A DNA stretch of 64,000 nt. It comes from Sphingobacterium oryzagri. GTDB taxonomy: Bacteria; Bacteroidota; Bacteroidia; Sphingobacteriales; Sphingobacteriaceae. Positions 1 through 10,152 of this stretch are shown here, in pieces. The position numbers were made by a program, and so were the translations under genes. The first letter of the stretch is position 1, and each line of letters starts with the position of its first letter. A model generated the notes under the pieces. The model saw nothing but the letters and a program-made list of their open reading frames with translations. It made no database searches and was not told where the DNA came from. Location of the stretch: positions 3,472,001 through 3,536,000 of the forward strand of contig NZ_CP117880.1 in NCBI RefSeq assembly GCF_028736175.1, in the 5' to 3' direction.

Positions 1-44
1 GTTAGATACTAGTAATTAGAATCTTTTTGGCGATCGATATCGCC

Positions 45-169
45 CTGATCTGTATACTACATACTATCTACTAAATACTCTACTAGATATTAGTAGTTAG
101 ATAATCGTACTTCGAATCTTTCTGGCGAACCAGTCTGATCTATATACTACATACTATCTACTAAATACT
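45..169. repeat. Direct repeat in the 16S-23S spacer
   Basis: A 35-base stretch at 45-79 recurs at 135-169 with one mismatch, 90 bp apart. The flanking sequence is also partly duplicated (the TTAGAATCTTTTTGG-like and TCGAATCTTTCTGG stretches). It lies just past the 3' end of the 16S gene on its transcribed strand, so it belongs to the internal transcribed spacer. No tRNA gene is visible in the 220 bases available. The likely origin is a local duplication in the spacer; a role in rRNA processing is only a guess. Confidence 0.8.
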
Positions 170-220
170 TTTCTTAACGATCATGATGTGGCGCAACGAG
201 TGTCAATAAGGACACTCTAG

Positions 221-1748
<1,528 letters not shown>

Positions 1749-2003
1749 AATAATGAATTGTTCGATACCAGGCTATTTACTAATAAATAACCGGAATCGT
1801 TTTTTGTTATATCTTACGATCCGAATTGACAGGTTGATTTCTTGTTATTGTATAACTTTCATCTTCCGACTACTCGTTACGCTACATGATCATCTTTCTT
1901 AAAGAACTTTCCTCGCCGCCGCGTCGCGCTTTGGCCTTTTATATGTCTTACCACCTGCGTGGCTTGAGCTATCTTGTTGTTTCCCTCCGTTTCGTTGGGA
2001 CTG

Positions 2004-2035
2004 CAAAGGTAGAAGATTTTTTCAGTATCGCAAAA
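2004..2035 (-). promoter_or_regulatory. rrn promoter P1 (Bacteroidota type)
   Basis: On the minus strand, TTTTG (2035-2031) is followed after 19 bases by TACCTTTG (2011-2004), matching the Bacteroidota -33/-7 consensus TTTG...TAnnTTTG. It lies about 255 bp upstream of the 16S 5' end. The stretch 1749-2000 between promoter and gene is the rRNA leader and holds no credible ORF. Confidence 0.8.
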
Positions 2036-2158
2036 TAAAGTTGAACTTTTTTTTTGCTGCTCTTTGCAGAGCTTGCTACCGTGGAAACACCCTTCAATAA
2101 AGGCTTTTTCATTCTTCCAGTATGCGCTTTTCAATTGTCCCTCCCTTGCGGAGTGGTG

Positions 2159-2190
2159 CAAAGATAGAAACTTTGACCTATTACTTCCAA
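2159..2190 (-). promoter_or_regulatory. rrn promoter P2 (Bacteroidota type)
   Basis: A second promoter-like pair on the minus strand: TTGG (2190-2187), 20 bases, then TATCTTTG (2166-2159). With the element at 2004-2035 it forms a tandem rRNA promoter arrangement about 155 bp apart. The -33 half is one base off consensus. Confidence 0.65.
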
Positions 2191-2319
2191 GAAATACGCG
2201 CGTATTTATTTCAGAAGCAGCGCAAGGCGCTGGAAGACTGTGAGATATTTTTGCTAAAACGCCTGTAGTAATCAGCTATTCTTACTTTAATACGTTAAAA
2301 CTGTCACTTGACCTTCTAA

Positions 2320-2367
2320 TTTCTAAACAACAAAACCGAAGTTACCTTCGGTTTTGTTGTTTAGAAA
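2320..2367 (-). terminator. Very long perfect hairpin between kinase gene and rrn promoters
   Basis: Arms 2320-2341 and 2346-2367 are perfectly complementary over 22 bp with a 4-nt loop. It lies 37 bp past the stop of the minus-strand kinase gene, so it probably ends that transcript and insulates the rRNA promoters. No U-run follows on either strand, so classical intrinsic termination is not assured. Confidence 0.6.
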
Positions 2368-2403
2368 TAATCGCTTAGAATAAAGCTGTGTAAAAGAAAA
2401 ACC

Positions 2404-4359
2404 CTATTTAGGCACGCAAATGTAAAACACGCTTCCCAGACCGATCTTACTTTCCATGCGGATGTGCCACCCCATACGATTTGCAAACTCATGACAAAGC
2501 ATCAGTCCGATACCTGCACCTTTCTCCTGGAATGTCCCCAAGTAACTTTCTTGCGCATCTCGTTTTTGCAACCGAGCCAATTTCTCTTCATCCATACCCG
2601 CACCTTGATCTGCAATCGCGATCACGGTTTCCGCCGCCGTTTCCTCGTAAGAAACAACAATTTCCTTTCCGAAGAAACTAAACTTAATCGCGTTACTGAT
2701 AACATTCCGCAGAATAAACTCAAATCGCTTTTGATCACCTAAAATAGACAGTCCCGCCTCTACCCTATTCGAGAAAAGCAACTCCTTTAACTTTAGCCGA
2801 TCGGCAAAAAGCAATCTACATTCCTCTACCGCGGAGTGGACGGACAGTTCAACCATTTCCAGCGTCTCGTTATTCATCTGTTGTGAAGACCATACGAGCA
2901 GTTCATCCAACATCTTGGAAGCAGCTTCTACCTCTTGACCGATAACAATCAAGGTTTTTTTAACCTCGTCGGTTGGTAGATCCATCAGTTTAGAAATGGA
3001 AAGCAAAACCTGAAAGTTGGCGATCGGTGCACGCAAGTCATGTGAAACTACAGAGAATATGCGCGAACGGAACCGATCTGCCTGCACCAATTCCTGATGT
3101 TGTACCTGTATCTTTTCTGCCTGCGCCTTTATTTCATCCCGCGCCAACTCTACATTCTCCTTTTCGGCTTTAAGAAGTACGTTTTTTCGCTTGAGCAGCA
3201 ACATCATCAAAAAGAAAACTAGTAAAACAGCAATAGATCCGCCCAGCAGTAATTTAACAAAATCAGATTCGCTCTCTATGGCTGCATTTTCAAGCTGTAG
3301 GTTTTGATTTTCGAGCTCTCGCTTCTCACTATCATATTTTTCCCGCAATTCCTCCCGAATCTTCACCCGCAGCGATTCCGCATCCTGATGGAATTTAATA
3401 TCAGAGCTATCCTTGTCCGAGAAAACGACATCCGTATCCTTCTCTTTAACAGCTTTTGCAACGGCGGCGAAATCACCGCTCAACTCTTCCTCTAAATAAT
3501 CGAGCTTGCTCTCTTTAATAATACGTTTGATCAAGGCAACTTCCTGCTCTGCCAGTTCAAATTGCCCCCGTTGCACATATATATTGGCACGGTTGATTCT
3601 TGCGTAACAAATGCCAACGGGAAACTTGCGTTTTTCCGTGATGTCAATCGCCAAATCGGTGTAATATTCGCTTCTGTTTAAATCCTTATTTTTCAGATAG
3701 AGGTAACTCAGCAAGATATACGAGTTATACAGATCGACGTCGGGCGCTTTGGCTTTGCAAAACTTCACCGTATTCACCAGATAGTTAATGGCCTGATCAA
3801 CGTCCTTTTTCTTCTCGCTGTCCAGCGCGCGCTGCGCGTAGATATTCCCAATATTTGTCGATATATTGGCTTGGTTACGCACATCCTTTATTTCTTTGGA
3901 AATGGCAAGTGCTTTATTATAGTAAACAATGGCCTGATCCGGATCGTAACTTTTATTAAATACATTGCCAATATTTAAAAAGGATAACATAACGCCCTGC
4001 CTATCGCCACGAGCTTCGCGCATCCGAATTACGTTGAAATGCGTCTCAATACTTTTATCAAAATTGTTAAGCTTTAAATCGATTACGCCCAAAAGATTTA
4101 GCAAATTAATCTGTAATTCATCAAACTTCTTATCGACAGCCATTTGATAACCTTTGCTCGCTATCTCCTTGGCTTCATCAGGCGTACTTTTATATGTTTC
4201 TGAAGCGATTTTATAATAGGCAAGAACGCGTGTGGAATCTTTATCAGCTGCCGCCAATTCAATCTTGAGCTTATCCCAGCCCGATTCTTGGGCGCGCAAA
4301 GCTGGCATCATGCATATATAGAGTATACACCATATAATGACTTTAAGGTTCGGTATCAA
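2404..4359 (-). CDS. TPR-domain membrane sensor histidine kinase
   Basis: 651 aa. A signal-anchor-like N-terminus is followed by TPR repeats (about residues 60-290), a coiled region, one membrane helix near 367-388 and a second coiled coil. A HisKA domain carries the phospho-acceptor motif SHDLRAPI (His near 440). The HATPase_c domain ends the protein, with the N-box NVISNAIKFS, the G1 motif DQGAGM and the G2 motif GAGIGL. This is the usual Bacteroidota design in which periplasmic TPRs sense a signal and the cytoplasmic kinase passes phosphate to a response regulator. No receiver gene is adjacent, so the partner is unknown. Transcribed toward the rrn operon and ended by the hairpin at 2320-2367. 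Confidence 0.93.
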   Translation of the reverse strand: MIPNLKVIIWCILYICMMPALRAQESGWDKLKIELAAADKDSTRVLAYYKIASETYKSTPDEAKEIASKGYQMAVDKKFDELQINLLNLLGVIDLKLNNFDKSIETHFNVIRMREARGDRQGVMLSFLNIGNVFNKSYDPDQAIVYYNKALAISKEIKDVRNQANISTNIGNIYAQRALDSEKKKDVDQAINYLVNTVKFCKAKAPDVDLYNSYILLSYLYLKNKDLNRSEYYTDLAIDITEKRKFPVGICYARINRANIYVQRGQFELAEQEVALIKRIIKESKLDYLEEELSGDFAAVAKAVKEKDTDVVFSDKDSSDIKFHQDAESLRVKIREELREKYDSEKRELENQNLQLENAAIESESDFVKLLLGGSIAVLLVFFLMMLLLKRKNVLLKAEKENVELARDEIKAQAEKIQVQHQELVQADRFRSRIFSVVSHDLRAPIANFQVLLSISKLMDLPTDEVKKTLIVIGQEVEAASKMLDELLVWSSQQMNNETLEMVELSVHSAVEECRLLFADRLKLKELLFSNRVEAGLSILGDQKRFEFILRNVISNAIKFSFFGKEIVVSYEETAAETVIAIADQGAGMDEEKLARLQKRDAQESYLGTFQEKGAGIGLMLCHEFANRMGWHIRMESKIGLGSVFYICVPK

Positions 4360-4519
4360 TCCGTTTGTTTGTTTAGTTAGGTAATTTTACAACACAAAAA
4401 TAATAAAAGCATGGAAACCGATTGCATAGATCGCAAGATTTAAACCGTTAGCGTTAAAAACACGAAATAATACTTATTTTTAAACCATTAATATAACGCA
4501 TAACGAAAGCTAAAAAGCC

Positions 4520-4906
4520 GTGAAAAAATCTGGAAAAATGAATATCAATGCACGACTGGCTAGTTTTAGCTTTGCTCTCGACGGCATCGTGACGTTATTT
4601 AAAGAAGAGGCAAATGCAAAAATACATTTGACCTGTGCTATTCTTGTTATTATTGCCGGTTTTCTTCTACAGGTATCAACAGCGGAGTGGATGGTCCTGA
4701 TATTTGCCATGGCATTTGTTATTGCTTTAGAGCTGGTTAATACGGCGTTGGAAAAGCTTTGCGACCTGGTTCATCCGGAAAAACACAATCAAATAAAAAA
4801 AATCAAGGATATGGCTGCCGGAGCCGTTTTGCTTGCCGCAATAGCTGCAGCACTGTTAGCGTGCTTCATCTTTCTGCCGAAAATGTGGCTTTTAGTTTCC
4901 GAATAG
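4520..4906 (+). CDS. dgkA: Diacylglycerol/undecaprenol kinase (DgkA family)
   Basis: 128 aa integral membrane kinase. Family marks are the N-terminal FALDGI...FKEEANAKIH segment, the ELVNTALEKLCDLV motif (equivalent to ELxNTAIExxVD) and the KIKDMAAGAVLL segment, with three membrane helices. The family phosphorylates diacylglycerol or, in most non-proteobacterial members, undecaprenol, recycling the lipid carrier for cell wall synthesis. The substrate cannot be told from sequence. The start used is GTG at 4520; an in-frame ATG at 4538 is an equally plausible start and keeps all family residues. It is divergent from the histidine kinase. Confidence 0.9.
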   Translation: MKKSGKMNINARLASFSFALDGIVTLFKEEANAKIHLTCAILVIIAGFLLQVSTAEWMVLIFAMAFVIALELVNTALEKLCDLVHPEKHNQIKKIKDMAAGAVLLAAIAAALLACFIFLPKMWLLVSE

Positions 4907-5125
4907 TAGACTAACTTCAACATGCTGTATCCAAAAATAGTCAATCGCGCAGCATATGTTTTGCGTAACGTCCCAATACAATGCGATACAACACAGCAAC
5001 TAGGCTACAGGGCGTAAACAGGGATATCATGCGTAATAATTAAGTGACATGTATATAGTGGCACAGCTATTGAGCATGTTTAGTAAAATCATAATTTTTA
5101 GGTTAATAATTGGTTAGTTTAATAG

Positions 5126-5157
5126 AATCCTGTAGCACCCTGCTTCAGGATTTTTTT
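5126..5157 (+). terminator. Intrinsic terminator downstream of dgkA
   Basis: AATCCTG (5126-5132) pairs with CAGGATT (5146-5152), followed by a run of seven T from 5151. It lies about 220 bp past dgkA and before the rhamnosidase gene. The rest of 4907-5332 shows no gene or clear promoter. Confidence 0.7.
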
Positions 5158-5332
5158 GTTATACATGGAGGCTTTGCTGAAAGCTGCTATAGCTCATGTC
5201 CCCGACTATGCATTGCATTTTTCTATTTTTATTGATATCTTAGATTGCTACAATAAACCTTGAGAAACATAACTATCGCAACTGATCCTTCAGGCGTGAA
5301 GAATACCAGCAATAAACTAAAAAAGAAAAATT

Positions 5333-7990
5333 ATGCGTGTTACAACCTACCTATTAGCATTATTTGCCTCGATCATGATCCATCAGTCTGCCATAGGGCA
5401 AGTGCTGAAAGTAACAGACCTTCGTGTAGAACGAATGACAAACCCTGAAGCAATCGACACGGAAATGCCACAAATGAGTTGGATTCTCGAGTCCGACGTT
5501 CCAAATACTAAACAACAACAGGTAGAAATTCGCGTAGCTAAAAGCCAAAAAGACCTAGTCGCCAATAAAAATTTGGTATGGACATTAAAAAAAACAACAG
5601 CGACATCTATCAATGTCAATTATGTTGGTGCTGCGCTGGTAGCTGGCGAACAATATTTTTGGCAGGTTCGTGTAATAGACAACCATGGAAACAAATCAGC
5701 CTGGAGCACAGTGAACTATTGGCGTATGGGCATAAAATCAAACCAGTGGACGGCCAAATGGATTTCCGCGGCACCGGAAGATAGCACGAGCCGTAGTCCG
5801 TTATTCCGGAATACTTATCAATTGTCAAAACAAGTAAAATCTGCTACAGCCTATGTCACTGCTCGTGGTTTATATGAAGCCTTTATCAATGGGCAACGCC
5901 TTGGTAATGCATGTTTAACACCTGGTTGGACCAGTTATCAGCATCAGCTGCAATACCAAGTAGTTGACGTCAGCGCGCACCTGCATAAAGGCGTAAATGT
6001 AATCGGCGCTACGCTAGGCGACGGCTGGTACAAAGGTCGTATCGGATTCAACAACCAGCGTGCATTTTACGGCAACACAAGAGCGTTACTCTTGCAGATC
6101 AAGGTTGTTTTTACGGATGGCTCCACGCAAATTTTGGGTACCGATCAGCACTGGAAAACGAGCTACGGACCAATTCTTTCTTCCGATATTTATGACGGCG
6201 AGGTATATGACGCCCGCTTGGAGAAAAAAGATTGGAATACGGCTGCATATCGTGATTCTGCCGATTGGAAACCCGTATATGTAGCCGACTTTACGTACGA
6301 GAACTTAACGGGTATGAAAGGGCCGGCTGTAATGAAACATGAAATTTTTAAGCCGCAAAAGATTTTTAAAACACCGCAAGGCGATCTGGTAGTCGATTTT
6401 GGTCAAAACCTGGTCGGGTGGGCAGAAATAACGATTGATGGGGCTCCAGGAACCCAAGTAACACTCCATCATGCCGAAGTGTTGGATAAAGCAGGCAACT
6501 TCTACACGACAAATTTACGCAGCGCAAAACAAGAAAACACCTACACGGTGGGCGATAACCGAAAGCAACTATTCTCTCCGCACTTTAGTTTTCAGGGTTT
6601 CCGTTATGTTAAAGTAACGGGATATCCCGGCGAACTATTGCCCGAAAACATACAGGCCGTTACGCTGTATTCTGATATGGAAGAAACCGGAACCTTCGCA
6701 ACCTCCAATCCATTAATCAACCAGTTACAAAAAAATATCGTATGGGGACAGAAGGGCAATTTTGTCGATGTACCAACGGACTGTCCACAGCGCGATGAAC
6801 GACTTGGCTGGACGGGCGATGCGCAAGCATTTTTTAACACGGCGGCATTCAATATGGATGTGCAGGGCTTTTTCAGAAAATGGCTGGTTGATCTTAAAGC
6901 CGACCAGCACGCGAACGGAAGTATTCCGTTTGTCATTCCAAACGTCTTAAATCCCGGTGATGCCGGTGCCGCCGGTTGGGCTGATGTAGCGACGATAATT
7001 CCTTGGGGAATGTATACGAGCTTTGCCGATACCGCGCTGCTTAGACAGCAATATCCGAGTATGCAGGCATGGGTAAATTTTATGTCGTCTAAATCGACCA
7101 ACAACCTTTGGAATACAGGTTTCCATTTCGGCGACTGGCTATTTTATCGCCCAGATGATGATAACGATGGACGGGCAGCCGTTACAGACAAATATCTTAT
7201 TGCCCAATGTTTTTATGCGCATTCTGTTGACATCCTGGTCAAGACGGCAACGCTTTTGGGCAGGCAAGAAGATGCCGCTCATTACCGTTCACTCTTAGAA
7301 AACGTGAAACATGCGTTTCAGAAAGAGTATCTTACACCCAATGGTAGACTAATTTCCTCTACACAAACAGCTTACGTACTGGCTCTACAGTTTGATATGC
7401 TTCCCGATGCCTTACGGCAACAAGCAGCCGATCGGTTGGTCGAAAATATAAAAAGCTACGGCACACACCTCACCACAGGCTTTTTAGGCACGCCTTATCT
7501 CTGCCATGTGTTGTCGCGTTTTGGTCACCTGGCTGTCGCATACGAGCTACTGCTCCAGGAAAGTTATCCCTCTTGGCTTTATCCCGTCAAAATGGGCGCC
7601 ACGACTATTTGGGAACGTTGGGACGGGATCAAACCCGATGGCTCATTTCAAACCGCAGCCATGAATTCGTATAATCACTATGCATACGGCGCCATCGGCG
7701 ATTGGATGTACAAAAATATTGCTGGTATTTCTGCTTTGGAACCCGCCTATAAAAAAGTTCAAATAGCGCCGCAGCTCGGCGGAGAATTAAGCCGTTGTGA
7801 AGCGTCACTCAAAACACCTTACGGTAAATTATCGACCTCGTGGACCTTAGCAGGGAAACAGTTTAAACTGCAAGTGAATGTTCCCGCAAATAGCAGCGCA
7901 GTAGTCGTCTTGCCGGGAATCTCGACAAGCGGGAAACAAACTATCGAAGTAGGATCAGGCGTTCACAACTTTGCATCCACCCTGCCGTAA
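5333..7990 (+). CDS. Alpha-L-rhamnosidase, GH78
   Basis: 885 aa with a signal peptide ending near residue 23 (...SAIGQ), so exported. The order is the GH78 one: N-terminal fibronectin-like and beta-sandwich carbohydrate-binding domains (about 25-340), a linker, the (alpha/alpha)6 barrel and a C-terminal beta-sandwich. The barrel motif CPQRDERLGWTGDAQ starts at Cys484 and supplies acidic catalytic residues. IWERWDG contains Glu761, the expected general base, and is followed by MNSYNHYAYG. The enzyme releases terminal L-rhamnose from plant or bacterial glycans or glycosides. It stands alone with no SusC/D pair nearby, so it is not part of a classical polysaccharide utilization locus. Confidence 0.95.
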   Translation: MRVTTYLLALFASIMIHQSAIGQVLKVTDLRVERMTNPEAIDTEMPQMSWILESDVPNTKQQQVEIRVAKSQKDLVANKNLVWTLKKTTATSINVNYVGAALVAGEQYFWQVRVIDNHGNKSAWSTVNYWRMGIKSNQWTAKWISAAPEDSTSRSPLFRNTYQLSKQVKSATAYVTARGLYEAFINGQRLGNACLTPGWTSYQHQLQYQVVDVSAHLHKGVNVIGATLGDGWYKGRIGFNNQRAFYGNTRALLLQIKVVFTDGSTQILGTDQHWKTSYGPILSSDIYDGEVYDARLEKKDWNTAAYRDSADWKPVYVADFTYENLTGMKGPAVMKHEIFKPQKIFKTPQGDLVVDFGQNLVGWAEITIDGAPGTQVTLHHAEVLDKAGNFYTTNLRSAKQENTYTVGDNRKQLFSPHFSFQGFRYVKVTGYPGELLPENIQAVTLYSDMEETGTFATSNPLINQLQKNIVWGQKGNFVDVPTDCPQRDERLGWTGDAQAFFNTAAFNMDVQGFFRKWLVDLKADQHANGSIPFVIPNVLNPGDAGAAGWADVATIIPWGMYTSFADTALLRQQYPSMQAWVNFMSSKSTNNLWNTGFHFGDWLFYRPDDDNDGRAAVTDKYLIAQCFYAHSVDILVKTATLLGRQEDAAHYRSLLENVKHAFQKEYLTPNGRLISSTQTAYVLALQFDMLPDALRQQAADRLVENIKSYGTHLTTGFLGTPYLCHVLSRFGHLAVAYELLLQESYPSWLYPVKMGATTIWERWDGIKPDGSFQTAAMNSYNHYAYGAIGDWMYKNIAGISALEPAYKKVQIAPQLGGELSRCEASLKTPYGKLSTSWTLAGKQFKLQVNVPANSSAVVVLPGISTSGKQTIEVGSGVHNFASTLP

Positions 7991-8139
7991 CCGCGTTATG
8001 AACGCCATAAAGCAAGTTTCTAAAATTTATTTAAAAAAAACATATTCAAATTTTGGTGAATTTGCAATAGATCCGTATCTTTATCGTGCATTACATTTAG
8101 ACCAACACATTTTTGTGTTCTATTTTTTAAATAGATGGA

Positions 8140-8176
8140 AAAATTCCCTGTCCCATACAGGGAATTTTCTTTTTTC
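8140..8176 (+). terminator. Intrinsic terminator after the rhamnosidase
   Basis: AAAATTCCCTG (8140-8150) pairs perfectly with CAGGGAATTTT (8158-8168), with a 7-nt loop and then a T-rich tail. The 11-bp stem is about 150 bp past the stop of the GH78 gene. Confidence 0.85.
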
Positions 8177-8280
8177 CGTCTGAAGGAATGGCATCTATAG
8201 ACGTAATGTTGTTTAGTGTAAAATCCTATTCGCAAGAATTCAGCTTGATCCAATATATAGACAATCTCTTTGCCGTCCCA

Positions 8281-8345
8281 AAAAACTTTCCGCCGCTAGC
8301 CGCGGCAAGGCTTTCCTTTTGGCCTTTAAAAGGAGTTCCCCGTCA
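8281..8345. repeat. GC-palindrome repeat module (M2), isolated copy
   Basis: The segment contains CTTTCCGCCGCTAGCCGCGG followed by CAAGGCTTTCCTTTT. Near-identical blocks occur at 58430-58496, 59441-59511 and 59976-60049. It abuts the 380-bp tandem repeat on its left. All copies are intergenic. Confidence 0.85.
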
Positions 8346-8357
8346 TGGAAAAGACAT

Positions 8358-8737
8358 TAGCGATATACGACTCCGCTGGAGTCGGAAAAAAGAAAAACAG
8401 CATTCTCTATAAATATATGACCTCGCCGAGGTCAACAACAATAGATTATCGCTTTGCGAAGTGGTGAGCGCAAGCGTCAATAAACGCTAAGCGAACAACG
8501 TCATCAACGTTTCAGCAAGCGATGGAAAACAAGCAATTGACGCAGGTTGAGCGATGGGAAGGCATGAGAATGACAGCACAACATTATCCGAAGGATTTTG
8601 TGCTATCATTCTAGCCTGCGCGGCAATTGGCTTGTGTGCGAAGGATTGCGCGACAAATCGCCTCGATGAAACAAGGACTTTTTTGAATACTTTTTGTGTC
8701 CAGACAAAAAGTATTGCCCCGTCCCGGCGAGGGACAC
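8358..8737. repeat. Hairpin-rich 380-bp repeat, copy 1
   Basis: Begins TAGCGATATACGACTCC and is repeated head to tail at 8738. It is built from nested inverted repeats: GACTCC/GGAGTC, GACCTCG/CGAGGTC, and a core (8508-8716) that folds as one long hairpin. In the core, GTTTCA..AAGCGAT pairs with ATCGCCTCGATGAAAC, CAAGCAATTG with CAATTGGCTTG, and AGAATGA-AGCACAA with TTGTGCT-TCATTCT with one mismatch. It ends with a 12-bp stem, AATACTTTTTGT/ACAAAAAGTATT. Short open frames in it are not conserved between copies, so it looks non-coding. Function unknown. Confidence 0.9.
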
Positions 8738-9115
8738 TAGCGATATACGACTCCTACGGAGTCGGAAAAAAGAAAAACAGCATTCTCTATAAATATATGA
8801 CCTCGCCGAGGTCAAAAACAATAGATTATCGCTTTGCGAAGTGGTGAACGCAAGCGTCAATAAACGCTCTGCGAACAACATCACCAACGTTTCATCAAGC
8901 GATGGAAAACAAGCAATTGACGCAGGTTGAGCGATGGGAAGGCATGAGAATTATAGCACAAAATTATCCAAAGGATTTTGTGCTGTCATTCTAGCCTGAG
9001 CGGCAATTGGCTTGTGTGCGAAGGATCGCGCGACAAATCGCCTCGATGAAACAAGGACTTTTTAGCATACTTTGTGTCCAAACAAAAGGTATCGCCCGGT
9101 CCCCCCGCGAGGGAC
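8738..9115. repeat. Hairpin-rich 380-bp repeat, copy 2
   Basis: Tandem second copy, same orientation as copy 1, about 90% identical by eye. The inner stem is AGAATTATAGCACAA against TTGTGCTGTCATTCT. Its right arm is the exact complement of the left arm of copy 1, so both derive from one perfect stem. The last hairpin is shortened and mutated (ATACTTTGTGTCC...AAAGGTAT), so this copy is decaying. The remainder up to 9314 shows no clear signal beyond AT-rich sequence upstream of the next gene. Confidence 0.9.
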
Positions 9116-9314
9116 ATGCAAGTTGATGTAAGTAGCAAAAGACGACTTTGCTGAAGCGTATTTGCTTCTATAAGCGCTTGGCAAATGGTGTTTTCTTTTC
9201 CACGACATCTTCACCTTCATCCTTGCAATTGGAAAGAATTGTCGATATCTTAGGACTATCTTTTACCAGACCTTATATTATTAAAAAAATAAAACAGCCA
9301 TAAAAAATCCATTT

Positions 9315-10061
9315 ATGAAAAGATTACTAACGCTCGCGCTAATAGCCGCTTCTACACTCACTTACGGACAACATAGTCAAACTCGGAAAATTGCCAGTCC
9401 AAATGGTATTACGGTTTCCAGGTCCATTCAAGCAAAATACATCGTGTCTAACCGCAATGAGGTCGTTGTCGAAGTAGAAAACCAAGATCATCTCGACAAA
9501 CTGGAGACGGTGGTTAAAGGCGGTACGCTTCACATACGTTACAAATCCAATGTCAATATCCGTACACAAAAACCCAACCGGGTCACCGTATATTCAACTG
9601 CTAAGTTGCAGCAAATCAACGTCTCGTCCAGCGCCTCCCTTCATATAGAAAGCGAAATCAAGGTTCCGCAAATCCTGGTTACCGTAAATTCTTCCGGGAA
9701 GTTACTTACCAGCAATATCATCGCCGAGCAAGCAACGATAGACCTCAGTTCTTCTGGCCGCTTTGACGCACATATAACCACGTCCAAACTTACGATTGAT
9801 GGTTCCAGCTCGGCCAAATTAGTCTTAGCAGGCAGCGCAAATGAAGCCGATTTGGATATCAGTTCATCCGCCAATATCGACCTTGCGGCGCTTAAGCTTA
9901 AACGAGCAACTGTCGACGCCAGTTCGTCCAGTAAGGCAACCGTACAAGTGTCCGAAAACTTAACAGCCGATGTATCTTCTTCCGCAAAAGTGTATTACAT
10001 TGGAAAACCACAAAACCTTACTGTCAATAAATCGTCTAGCGGGCAGGTTCTGCAAAAGTAA
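9315..10061 (+). CDS. Secreted GIN-domain (DUF2807) protein
   Basis: 248 aa. The signal peptide MKRLLTLALIAASTLTYGQ is followed by a right-handed beta-helix-like body made of short repeats rich in SSS motifs (INVSSSASL, VDASSSSKA, ADVSSSAKV). This pattern matches the putative auto-transporter adhesin head GIN domain that is common in Bacteroidota. The protein should be periplasmic or surface-exposed. Its biochemical role is unknown for the family. It stands alone, between the repeat array and a bidirectional terminator. Confidence 0.85.
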   Translation: MKRLLTLALIAASTLTYGQHSQTRKIASPNGITVSRSIQAKYIVSNRNEVVVEVENQDHLDKLETVVKGGTLHIRYKSNVNIRTQKPNRVTVYSTAKLQQINVSSSASLHIESEIKVPQILVTVNSSGKLLTSNIIAEQATIDLSSSGRFDAHITTSKLTIDGSSSAKLVLAGSANEADLDISSSANIDLAALKLKRATVDASSSSKATVQVSENLTADVSSSAKVYYIGKPQNLTVNKSSSGQVLQK

Positions 10062-10080
10062 TTTCGGCGAACTACCGAAG

Positions 10081-10131
10081 AAAAAAAGGCTGATGCAACT
10101 ACACATGTGTTTGTTGTATCAGCCTTTTTTT
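10081..10131. terminator. Bidirectional terminator between GIN gene and ggt
   Basis: AAAAAAAGGCTGAT (10081-10094) pairs with ATCAGCCTTTTTTT (10118-10131), with additional CAAC/GTTG pairs inside. The stem is flanked by A-run and T-run, so it can serve both converging genes. Confidence 0.9.
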
Positions 10132-10152
10132 ACGCCAACTAATTAGTTATTA

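Noticed and set aside
1877..2161. 94-codon frame in the rRNA leader
   Set aside because: It overlaps the tandem rrn promoters and has no protein family features.
8508..8716. Integron attC site
   Set aside because: Long imperfect hairpin, but no RYYYAAC/GTTRRRY core boxes, no gene cassettes and no integrase in the window.
8554..8887. Protein-coding genes in the repeat at 8.4-9.1 kb (both strands)
   Set aside because: Similar peptides (FLSGHKKYSKKSLFH on the minus strand) recur in the other copies but frames shift and stop at different points; they are translations of the hairpin repeat.
8358..9115. Retron msr-msd or insertion sequence
   Set aside because: No reverse transcriptase, transposase or terminal inverted repeat with target duplication was found near either repeat region.
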